This document shows, piece after piece, positions 1 through 4,906 of a DNA stretch of 5,955 bases. Made by a program: the position numbers and the translations under genes. The notes beneath the pieces were generated by a model. The model was given only the letters and a program-made list of their open reading frames with translations. It did no database searches and was not told the origin of the DNA. Within the stretch, counting starts at the first letter, position 1; each line of letters opens with the position of its first letter. Origin of the DNA: DATFDN01 sp049591635 (lineage in GTDB: Bacteria; Pseudomonadota; Alphaproteobacteria; Acetobacterales; Acetobacteraceae); NCBI GenBank assembly GCA_049591635.1, contig JBAWFF010000386.1:1-5955 (forward strand), read 5' to 3'.

Positions 1-96
1 GTGCGCCGCCAACATCAGCCGCGGATCGGCCGCAGCCACCGCGCCGTCGAAGATCGCCCTCAGCGCCGCCCGCGCGCGCGCGTCGTCCCAGACCAT
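1..96 (-). CDS. Glycerate 2-kinase-like protein (DUF4147/MOFRL type), N-terminal fragment
   Basis: Only the first 32 codons lie in the window; the gene continues past the left edge. The visible peptide starts MVWDDARARAALRAIFDGA and goes on to an AVAAADP segment followed by LMLAAH. This pattern of an Ala/Arg-rich helix, 'L.AIF.GAV.AADP' and '..AAH' matches my memory of the N terminus of type-2 glycerate kinases (GckA/TtuD, also annotated hydroxypyruvate reductase). These phosphorylate D-glycerate to 2-phosphoglycerate in the cytoplasm. The ATG at 96 is preceded by a GGGGGAA ribosome-binding site ending five bases upstream, which supports the start. It lies 72 bp downstream of the SDR gene on the same strand, so the two may be co-transcribed. 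The catalytic part is not visible, so the family call rests on the N terminus alone. Confidence 0.6.
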   Translation of the reverse strand, partial: MVWDDARARAALRAIFDGAVAAADPRLMLAAH

Positions 97-126
97 GCGA
101 GTTCCCCCGCGCGAGTATGGCGAAGC

Positions 127-141
127 GGCGCCGGAGGCGCC
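127..141 (-). terminator. GC-rich hairpin between the SDR and glycerate kinase genes
   Basis: GGCGCC, a GGA spacer and a second GGCGCC form a perfect 6-bp stem with a 3-base loop. It starts 27 bp past the SDR stop, in the gap before the next minus-strand gene. No T-run follows in the minus direction, so it is not a classical intrinsic terminator. It could attenuate readthrough, stabilise the upstream mRNA 3' end, or be chance in GC-rich DNA. Confidence 0.3.
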
Positions 142-168
142 ATCGGGGGTTCGGTTGCGGAACGACGA

Positions 169-957
169 TCAGGCGGCGGAGCGGTAGCGCTCCGCTGCGT
201 GGACCTGCCTGAAATTGGGAAGCATCGCCTGTCGCGCCGCTTCGAAGGCGCTCCATTGGCCGCTATCGGGCAGCGGCGGGATTGTCACGGTCTCGCCTCG
301 GTCGAAGCCGACCAGGGCGGCGTCCACCAGCTCCTCGGCGTCCATGACCCCGGCCAATGCGTCGACGTCGCGCCCTCTGCGCTGCCAGATCTCGGTTCGC
401 GTGGCGGCCGGCAGCACCGCCTGCACGTAGACCCCCTTGGGGCCCAGTTCGAGTTGCAGCCCTTGCGTCAGGAACAGCGCGAATGCCTTGGTCGCGCCGT
501 AAACGGTGAGCCCGATCTCCGGCGCCAGCCCGACGATCGAGCCGATATTGACGATCGCCCCTGCGCCCGCCGCGGCGAGGCGCGGCGCAATCGCGTTGGC
601 GAGGCGGGTCAAGGCGGTGACGTTCAGTGCGATCAAGCCGGCGATATCCTCGCCGCCCTGATCGAGGAAATTGCCGCGAAGGACGGCACCCGCGTTGTTC
701 ACCAGCACTCCGATGCGGGGGTCCTCGCGCAGCCGCTGCTCGACGCGCGCGAGGTCCTGCGCGGCGGTCAGATCGGCTTGCAGCACATCGACGAGCACGC
801 CTTGCTCGCGGTGCAGACGATCGGCGAGCGCGTCCAGTCGGGACTTGTCGCGCGCCACCAGCACGAGGTCATGGCCGCGACGGGCGAATCGGTCGGCGTA
901 GACGGCACCAAGTCCGGTGGAGGCTCCGGTGACGAGGACAGTCGGTTTCGCGCTCAT
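169..957 (-). CDS. Short-chain dehydrogenase/reductase (SDR), NAD(P)-dependent
   Basis: A 262-residue cytosolic oxidoreductase of the classical SDR superfamily, at the usual length of about 250-260. The Rossmann cofactor motif TGASTGLG is at residues 10-17, NNAG at 87-90 and the structural Asn at 112 (LNVT). The catalytic Ser is at 140 and the YGATK motif supplies Tyr153 and Lys157, so the tetrad is complete. An Arg after the second beta strand (VARDKSR, residues 34-40) suggests an NADP(H) preference, but this is inference. The substrate cannot be read from the sequence. The start at 957 is chosen because the Rossmann strand begins a few residues later and AGGAG lies about 12 bases upstream. 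It is transcribed divergently from a TetR-type gene, a common arrangement in which the repressor controls the enzyme. Confidence 0.93.
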   Translation of the reverse strand: MSAKPTVLVTGASTGLGAVYADRFARRGHDLVLVARDKSRLDALADRLHREQGVLVDVLQADLTAAQDLARVEQRLREDPRIGVLVNNAGAVLRGNFLDQGGEDIAGLIALNVTALTRLANAIAPRLAAAGAGAIVNIGSIVGLAPEIGLTVYGATKAFALFLTQGLQLELGPKGVYVQAVLPAATRTEIWQRRGRDVDALAGVMDAEELVDAALVGFDRGETVTIPPLPDSGQWSAFEAARQAMLPNFRQVHAAERYRSAA

Positions 958-1048
958 CGGGGAAGGTCTCTCCTATTCATGATATCTGACATGATTGGAC
1001 AAACATGATGGCGATCATATATGTTGTCAAGTGTCGGCGGAGGGGACG
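958..1048. promoter_or_regulatory. Divergent SDR/tetR control region with operator-like dyad
   Basis: This 91-bp gap is clearly more AT-rich than its surroundings. On the plus strand TTGGAC (995-1000), a 17-bp spacer and TATATG (1018-1023) make a plausible sigma70 promoter for the repressor. On the minus strand TTGACA (1030-1025) is a perfect -35 for the SDR gene, but with a weak -10 (CATGTT, 1007-1002). GACAAACAT (998-1006) and ATGTTGTC (1021-1028) form an imperfect inverted repeat with one unpaired base, and ATGAT/ATCAT (1005-1009, 1014-1018) forms a smaller nested dyad. CATGAT also occurs as direct repeats at 978, 990 and 1004. The overlap of dyads with both promoters is what an autoregulating TetR operator would look like. 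Its actual function is inferred. Confidence 0.55.
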
Positions 1049-1603
1049 ATGAAGGTCAGTCGCGAACAGGTGGCCGAAAACCGGCGGAAGATCTTGCATG
1101 TCGCCGGCCGGCTGTTCCGGGAGCGCGGGTTCGAGGCGGTGACGGTCGCGGAGATCATGAAGGCCGCCGGCCTCACTCATGGCGGCTTCTATGGTCATTT
1201 CGAGTCCAAGGATGCCCTTATCGCAGCGGCCCTCGCCGACGCCCTGGCAAGCAGCGCGGGGCCGTCCGGTGGCCTCGCGGCCTACGCGGCGAAGTATCTG
1301 TCGCGGCGCCATCGCGACGATCCGGCGGGCGGATGTCCCGTCGCCGCCTTGGCGGCGGAGACAATCCGCCAGCCGCGCGGCGCGCGCGCCGAGATGACGG
1401 TGGCCCTGAAGCGGCAGATCGCACGTCTGGGCGCCGTGGCGCCGGGCGATGATCCGGCCCAGAAGCGCCGCGCTGCGATCGGCAGTTGGGCGGCGATGGT
1501 CGGCGCGATGATCCTGGCGCGCGTATGCGATGACCGCGCGCTATCCGGCGAGGTGCTCGATCAGACGCGGGCGTGGCTGGAGGGCGGGCGAGACCCTATG
1601 TAG
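1049..1603 (+). CDS. TetR/AcrR-family transcriptional regulator
   Basis: A 184-residue protein with a typical N-terminal TetR DNA-binding domain. The first helix runs over about residues 7-27 (NRRKILHVAGRLFRERGF), followed by the helix-turn-helix at about 30-51 (VTVAEIMKAAGLTHGGFYGHF) and the conserved 'SKDAL' that starts helix 4. The C-terminal ligand/dimer domain contains DPAGGCPVAALAAE (residues 91-104), a motif I know from a large subgroup of TetR regulators with a conserved Cys (here Cys96). The start at 1049 is preferred over an in-frame ATG at 995. It has GGAGG five bases upstream, the shorter protein begins right at the usual TetR N terminus, and the earlier start would fall inside the operator region. 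It probably represses the divergent SDR gene and itself. The inducer is unknown. Confidence 0.92.
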   Translation: MKVSREQVAENRRKILHVAGRLFRERGFEAVTVAEIMKAAGLTHGGFYGHFESKDALIAAALADALASSAGPSGGLAAYAAKYLSRRHRDDPAGGCPVAALAAETIRQPRGARAEMTVALKRQIARLGAVAPGDDPAQKRRAAIGSWAAMVGAMILARVCDDRALSGEVLDQTRAWLEGGRDPM

Positions 1604-1627
1604 GGGTTCCAACGACAGGAGAGTGTC

Positions 1628-1888
1628 ATGGCCGTTCCCGAACTCGATACCGCGACCAAGACGGAGTTGGAGGCGGCGGCGTTCCGCCGCCTGGTCGAGC
1701 ATCTGCGCGAGCGTAGCGACGTGCGGAACATCGACCTGATGAACCTCGCCGGCTTCTGCCGCAACTGCCTGAGCCGCTGGTACCGCGAGGCCGCCGAACA
1801 GAAGGGCATCCCGCTCGCCGATCCCGACGCGCGCGAGATCGTCTATGGAATGCCTTACAAGGAGTGGCAGGCCCAGCATCAGCGCTGA
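1628..1888 (+). CDS. DUF1244 family small protein
   Basis: An 86-residue soluble protein recognised by the family core NIDLMNLAGFCRNCLSRWY (residues 34-52) and the C-terminal YGMPYKEWQ (73-81). It has a CxxC pair (Cys44, Cys47) within the core, which could bind a metal or be redox-active. This is inference, because the family has no established function that I know of. There is no signal peptide or membrane segment. The ATG follows an AGGAGAG ribosome-binding site by a few bases, and the gene begins 24 bp after the tetR stop, so it may be read partly from that promoter. The family is widespread in alphaproteobacteria and looks like a core gene, unlike the restriction-modification pair downstream. 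Confidence 0.88.
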   Translation: MAVPELDTATKTELEAAAFRRLVEHLRERSDVRNIDLMNLAGFCRNCLSRWYREAAEQKGIPLADPDAREIVYGMPYKEWQAQHQR

Positions 1889-1910
1889 CCGCGCCACAGC
1901 TGGGGGCTCA

Positions 1911-1941
1911 TTGACCTTTCGTCAGGGGTTTCGCCGATAAG
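1911..1941 (+). promoter_or_regulatory. Possible weak promoter for the restriction-modification genes
   Basis: TTGACC (1911-1916) and GATAAG (1936-1941) are separated by 19 bp in the 136-bp gap between the DUF1244 and methyltransferase genes. Both hexamers match the sigma70 consensus only in part and the spacing is long. If used, it would give a leader of about 75 bases before the methyltransferase ATG. No other clear promoter and no clear terminator hairpin was seen in this gap. Confidence 0.25.
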
Positions 1942-2024
1942 CTTGGGTGGGCCGCCGGTCCGAGGCGTCGCTTGTTGACGAATCGAGCCGGGCCGTGCGC
2001 CATGCGATCGAAGGGAAACCCTGG

Positions 2025-2711
2025 ATGAACCATGACGAATCGGATCCCGCCGAGGATCTCCGAACGGCCGGAGGCGGGCGGCGGTTTGCCTGTATCTTGG
2101 CGGACCCTCCGTGGCAGTTCACCAACCGCACGGGCAAGGTCGCGCCCGAGCACAAACGTCTGAATCGCTATGGGACTATGGGTATCGACACGATATGCGG
2201 CCTGCCCGTGGCCGAGTTGGCGGCTCCGACCGCGCATCTCTATCTGTGGATTCCAAACGCGCTGTTGCCTTACGGGCTGCGCGTCATGCAGGCGTGGGGG
2301 TTTCAGTACAAATCCAATCTGGTGTGGCGAAAGATCAGAAAAGACGGCGGCAGTGACGGCCGCGGGGTGGGGTTCTATTTCCGCAACGTGACCGAGCTTG
2401 TGCTGTTCGGGGTGCGCGGCAAGGACGCGCGCACGTTGGCGCCCGGCCGGCGACAGGTAAACTACCTTGAGACCCGCAAGCGAGAGCACTCGCGCAAGCC
2501 TGACGAACTCTACGACGTCATGGAGGCATGTTCCCCCGGGCCACGCATGGAGTTGTTCGCGCGCGGCGTCCATGCCGGGTGGACGTCCTGGGGTAATCAA
2601 TCCGCCGAAGGCTACGAGCCAACATGGAAGACTTACGCCCACAACTCCGCGTCGCAGCGACAGCCGGAGAGAACAGGACCGGAAATCCGTCGGCTGCCGC
2701 TTCTCGACTGA
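2025..2711 (+). CDS. MT-A70 family DNA N6-adenine methyltransferase
   Basis: A 228-residue methyltransferase, probably the modification half of a restriction-modification system. The catalytic DPPW motif is at residues 27-30, directly after a beta strand (FACILADPPW). The family's other landmarks follow in order: YGTMGIDTI (49-57), HLYLWIPNALL (71-81), GFQYKSNLVWRK (92-103), an FYFRNVTELVLFGVRG segment (117-132), KREHSRKPDELYDVME (152-167) and MELFARGVHAGW (175-186). MT-A70 enzymes transfer a methyl group from S-adenosylmethionine to the N6 of adenine; in bacteria they act on DNA. The target sequence cannot be read from the protein. I chose ATG 2025, which has AAGGGA eight bases upstream. An in-frame GTG at 1947 would add 26 residues that look unlike the family. 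The nuclease gene follows in the same frame. Confidence 0.9.
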   Translation: MNHDESDPAEDLRTAGGGRRFACILADPPWQFTNRTGKVAPEHKRLNRYGTMGIDTICGLPVAELAAPTAHLYLWIPNALLPYGLRVMQAWGFQYKSNLVWRKIRKDGGSDGRGVGFYFRNVTELVLFGVRGKDARTLAPGRRQVNYLETRKREHSRKPDELYDVMEACSPGPRMELFARGVHAGWTSWGNQSAEGYEPTWKTYAHNSASQRQPERTGPEIRRLPLLD

Positions 2712-2723
2712 TCGCCGGACGGA

Positions 2724-3533
2724 ATGCTGGCTGCGCTCACGGCGAAGGGCTTCCAGATCGAGTTCGTCTCGCACGCACGGGCGATCCTCAGTGTGGATTT
2801 TCCCACTGCTTTGGACGAGTTGGAGCAGGCGCTGGCAGAGGCGACGATCCCAATCGAGGAGATTATCGCCGGCGGCGGAGGGGAGGCGAAGGGCACCCAG
2901 AGGTTGCGGAAGGTGCTCGCAATGATGAATTGGCCGAAGACCGTCTTCCGTGTGGAGAAACGCATCAACGACGTACCGCGAGAGAGCCAATCCCACGAGA
3001 TCGATCATGTCCGTAGCTTCGGAGACCCGTTGCAGCCCGCCCGCGTCGCTCTGGAGATCGAGTGGAACAACAAAGACCCATTCTTCGATCGTGACCTGGA
3101 GAATTTCAAGCGGCTGCACGCGGATGGCGCGATCTCCGTCGGCATCATCGTGACGCGCGGAAGGTCGCTGCACGAGAACATGCGCGGGCTTGTCCGGCGG
3201 TTCGTCGACGAGCGGGGTATCCGCGGGTTCGATGAACTCCGCGAATGGGGCTACGAACCGACGGCCCGTCAGCGGGCCGCTATCGTCAAGTGCACGGCAC
3301 GACGGAAGAATCCGCTCGATTTCGGCGACGCATTCACCACGGTTTTTGTCTCGGACAAGTTCGGTGAAGCGACCACCCACTGGCGCAAGCTTGAGGATCG
3401 TGTGCGTCGGGGCGTCGGGAATCCATGCCCGTTGCTGTTGATCGGGCTTCCCGAGACGATGATGACATTCCACGAAGGAAAAGCCGCACTGGCGGAGGTC
3501 AGATCTGCGGATGCCGACGAAGACCCAGGTTGA
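2724..3533 (+). CDS. BglII/BstYI-family type II restriction endonuclease
   Basis: A 269-residue protein with the features of the BglII-like nuclease family (Pfam Endonuc-BglII). It has an N-terminal EFVSHARAIL (residues 13-22), GGGGEAKGTQRLR (50-62), SHEIDHV (90-96), ALEIEWNNKDPFFDRDLENF (109-128), ISVGIIVTRG (137-146), and a late THWRKLEDR (218-226) with CPLLLIG (235-241). The likely metal-binding active site is Asp94 with Glu111-x-Glu113. It would cut DNA in the cytoplasm at sites the upstream methyltransferase protects. Specificity is unknown: known relatives cut AGATCT or RGATCY, but this cannot be transferred. The ATG lies 12 bp after the methyltransferase stop with no well-spaced ribosome-binding site, so translation is probably coupled to the upstream gene. 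Third codon positions seem less GC-rich than in neighbours such as the SDR, which fits horizontal acquisition but was not measured. Confidence 0.87.
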   Translation: MLAALTAKGFQIEFVSHARAILSVDFPTALDELEQALAEATIPIEEIIAGGGGEAKGTQRLRKVLAMMNWPKTVFRVEKRINDVPRESQSHEIDHVRSFGDPLQPARVALEIEWNNKDPFFDRDLENFKRLHADGAISVGIIVTRGRSLHENMRGLVRRFVDERGIRGFDELREWGYEPTARQRAAIVKCTARRKNPLDFGDAFTTVFVSDKFGEATTHWRKLEDRVRRGVGNPCPLLLIGLPETMMTFHEGKAALAEVRSADADEDPG

Positions 3534-3541
3534 ACCTGCCG

Positions 3542-3571
3542 TTGACCGGACGCCCATCCTCCCGCTATCCA
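3542..3571 (+). promoter_or_regulatory. Likely promoter of gapR
   Basis: TTGACC (3542-3547), an 18-bp spacer and TATCCA (3566-3571) lie in the 69-bp gap between the nuclease gene and gapR. The -35 matches five of six consensus bases and the -10 is weak. Its presence would let gapR be expressed independently of the restriction-modification genes, as expected for a core chromatin protein. No terminator hairpin for the nuclease gene was seen in the same gap. Confidence 0.35.
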
Positions 3572-3602
3572 CTCCGCCCTTCCCCGCACGGAGATGATCG
3601 CG

Positions 3603-3872
3603 ATGGCGCTCGATGCAGTCGGACACACCGAGGACAAGACCAGCGGCGTCGCCGGCGACCGGCTGCGCGCCCTCGTCGATCGCATCGAGCGGCTGGAAGA
3701 GGAGCGCAAGGCGCTCGCCGGCGACATCAAGGACATCTACGCGGAAGCCAAGTCGGCGGGCTTCGACGTGAAGGTGCTGCGTCAGTTGATCCGCATCCGC
3801 AAGCAGGAGCCGGCCGAGGTGGAGGAGCAAGAGACGCTGCTCGACGTCTATCGCCGCGCGCTGGGGATGTAA
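3603..3872 (+). CDS. gapR: GapR family (DUF2312) nucleoid-associated DNA-binding protein
   Basis: An 89-residue protein, the same length as I recall for Caulobacter GapR. The family pattern is clear: GVAGDRLRALVDRIERLEEE (residues 15-34), KALAGDIKDIYAEAKSAGFDVKVLR (36-60), QLIRIRKQE (61-69) and the C-terminal 'ETLLDVYRRALGM'. The first helix is a long, charged, coiled-coil-like segment. From the literature on the family, GapR tetramers bind overtwisted, AT-rich DNA ahead of replication and transcription machinery and support topoisomerase action. I chose ATG 3603, which has GGAG nine bases upstream. An ATG at 3594 overlaps that site and has none of its own. It converges on the UPF0114 gene with 14 bp between the stops. 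Whether this is the sole chromosomal copy or a paralogue cannot be told from the window. Confidence 0.92.
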   Translation: MALDAVGHTEDKTSGVAGDRLRALVDRIERLEEERKALAGDIKDIYAEAKSAGFDVKVLRQLIRIRKQEPAEVEEQETLLDVYRRALGM

Positions 3873-3886
3873 GAGCGCGGATGCCT

Positions 3887-4420
3887 TCAGTCAGAGGGGC
3901 CGACCACCGAGACACGATCCATCACCGCCAGCAGAACGGCGGAGACGACGAAGGCCAGATGGATACCGACCGTCCAGCCAAGTTCGCGATTGGTGTAGTC
4001 TCGGATATTCATGAAGCTCTCCAGCACGTAGATGGCCGAAATCGCGACGATCGAGGCCATCAACCTTAGCTTGAGAACACCGAAGGGGACTCGTCCGAGC
4101 CATTCAGGCCTGTCGTCGTGTTCCTCGTGTTTCAATTTGGAGACGAAGTTTCCATAGCCAGCCAACATCACCATGAGGACCAGGTTCGCCACCAGCGACA
4201 AGTCGATCAGCGACAGGACCTCGACGATCGTGGTACTGCCATCCGTCGTCAGCACGGCCGAGAAAAGAGTGATGGTACTCTGGATAAATTTGACCAGCAG
4301 GATCACCAGACTCAGCGACAGGCCAAGGTAGATCGGCGCGAGCAGCCAGCGAGTGACGAACATCGCGCTCTCACAGAACTGCTCGATCTTGGCATTCTGA
4401 CGAATGATGGGGAGTGTCAT
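3887..4420 (-). CDS. yqhA: UPF0114 / YqhA family inner-membrane protein
   Basis: A 177-residue integral membrane protein of the UPF0114 (TIGR00645, E. coli YqhA-like) family. Hydrophobic segments at about residues 23-46, 66-90, 112-135 and 148-168 predict four membrane helices. Family landmarks include the N-terminal FCESAMFVTRWLLAPIYLGL (25-33 is the RWLLAPIYL core), SLIDLSLVANLVLMVMLAGYGNF in the second helix, and LKLRLMASIVAISAIYVLE in the third. The loop at 96-110 is charged (KHEEHDDRPEW). The molecular function of the family is not established as far as I know. The ATG overlaps the stop of the upstream cupin gene (shared ATGA, 4417-4420), so the two are probably translated in a coupled way. 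A longer in-frame reading back to 4756 is only the shadow of the cupin gene. Confidence 0.9.
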   Translation of the reverse strand: MTLPIIRQNAKIEQFCESAMFVTRWLLAPIYLGLSLSLVILLVKFIQSTITLFSAVLTTDGSTTIVEVLSLIDLSLVANLVLMVMLAGYGNFVSKLKHEEHDDRPEWLGRVPFGVLKLRLMASIVAISAIYVLESFMNIRDYTNRELGWTVGIHLAFVVSAVLLAVMDRVSVVGPSD

Positions 4421-4878
4421 CGAGGTGCCTTGCCCGGGGGCAGGAAATTCACCTCGTGCAGCGCGGCCAGCCGCACCACCTCGGCGGGGTCCGCCACGTT
4501 GCTGATCTTCTCGAACAATTCCCACAAGGTCTGCGCCGGCGACACCCAGAACAGGCAGGTCACCTCCTTGCCGCTGTTGTTGAAGAGACCGTGCGGAACG
4601 GCGCGCGGCAGGCGGACCAGCGCGCCATCGCCGGCGTCCGCCGGGGCGCCGTCGAGCAACAGGTCGAGCCGGCCTGACAGCATGTAGATGAACTCGTCCT
4701 GCGTCGGATGGACGTGCGGCGGCACGAACGTGCCGGGCGGGAATATCGCGTGCCATGAGAAGCTCGAGTCAGTGCGGTGCAGCGGCGTATAGGTCTGGCC
4801 GAGGATATTCCAGACCACGCCGTCGACACTGCTGCCGGCTTTGGTGACGCCCGCGGTCATTGCGGTGGGGATGCTCAT
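4417..4878 (-). CDS. Single-domain cupin protein
   Basis: A 153-residue protein carrying one complete cupin barrel. Motif 1 runs from Gly49 to Gly69 with His55, His57 and Glu62 in canonical spacing (G-x5-H-x-H-x4-E-x6-G). Motif 2 runs from Gly85 to Asn100 with Pro91 and His96, deviating only by Ala in place of the usual Gly. The three His and one Glu form the normal metal site, so a metal-binding enzyme or sensor is likely. The substrate is not readable, since cupins include dioxygenases, isomerases and ligand-binding proteins. A tail of about 40 residues after the barrel (TLWELFEKISNVADPAEVV...) is helical and ends in a proline/basic stretch. The start at 4878 has AGGAG seven bases upstream. 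It lies 28 bp after the ABC ATPase gene and overlaps the UPF0114 gene, so it sits mid-operon. Confidence 0.9.
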   Translation of the reverse strand: MSIPTAMTAGVTKAGSSVDGVVWNILGQTYTPLHRTDSSFSWHAIFPPGTFVPPHVHPTQDEFIYMLSGRLDLLLDGAPADAGDGALVRLPRAVPHGLFNNSGKEVTCLFWVSPAQTLWELFEKISNVADPAEVVRLAALHEVNFLPPGKAPR

Positions 4879-4906
4879 GGCCTGCTCCTGGGTCGGTCGT
4901 CCAAGG

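Noticed and set aside
145..165. Small GTTC/GAAC inverted repeat downstream of the SDR gene
   Set aside because: The stem is four base pairs with a long loop, no stronger than chance.
1..1008. A 335-codon plus-strand frame opposite the glycerate kinase and SDR genes
   Set aside because: The SDR on the minus strand has the complete cofactor and catalytic motifs. The plus-strand translation has none, and runs through the regulatory gap.
1911..1927. Possible terminator after DUF1244: TGAC, a CTTTC loop and GTCA
   Set aside because: The stem is only four base pairs, with no T-run after it. It is too weak to call in this background.
1947..2024. GTG start giving the methyltransferase a 26-residue N-terminal extension
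   Set aside because: There is no good ribosome-binding site before the GTG, and the added residues show no family resemblance. ATG 2025 has AAGGGA at proper spacing.
1911..3547. TTGACC present on both sides of the restriction-modification module as possible insertion-site duplication
   Set aside because: Six bases is too short to be meaningful at this distance, and both copies are better explained as promoter -35 elements.
1908..3830. A 640-codon open reading frame on the minus strand across the whole restriction-modification module and gapR
   Set aside because: It lies antisense to three plus-strand genes with clear family motifs. Its translation is low-complexity and Arg/His-rich with no recognisable domain. 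It is an expected shadow in GC-rich coding DNA.
4421..4756. N-terminal extension of the UPF0114 protein back to 4756, making a 289-residue protein
   Set aside because: The extra part is an out-of-frame reading of the cupin gene. The UPF0114 family starts near the ATG at 4420, which overlaps the cupin stop in the ATGA pattern of coupled genes.
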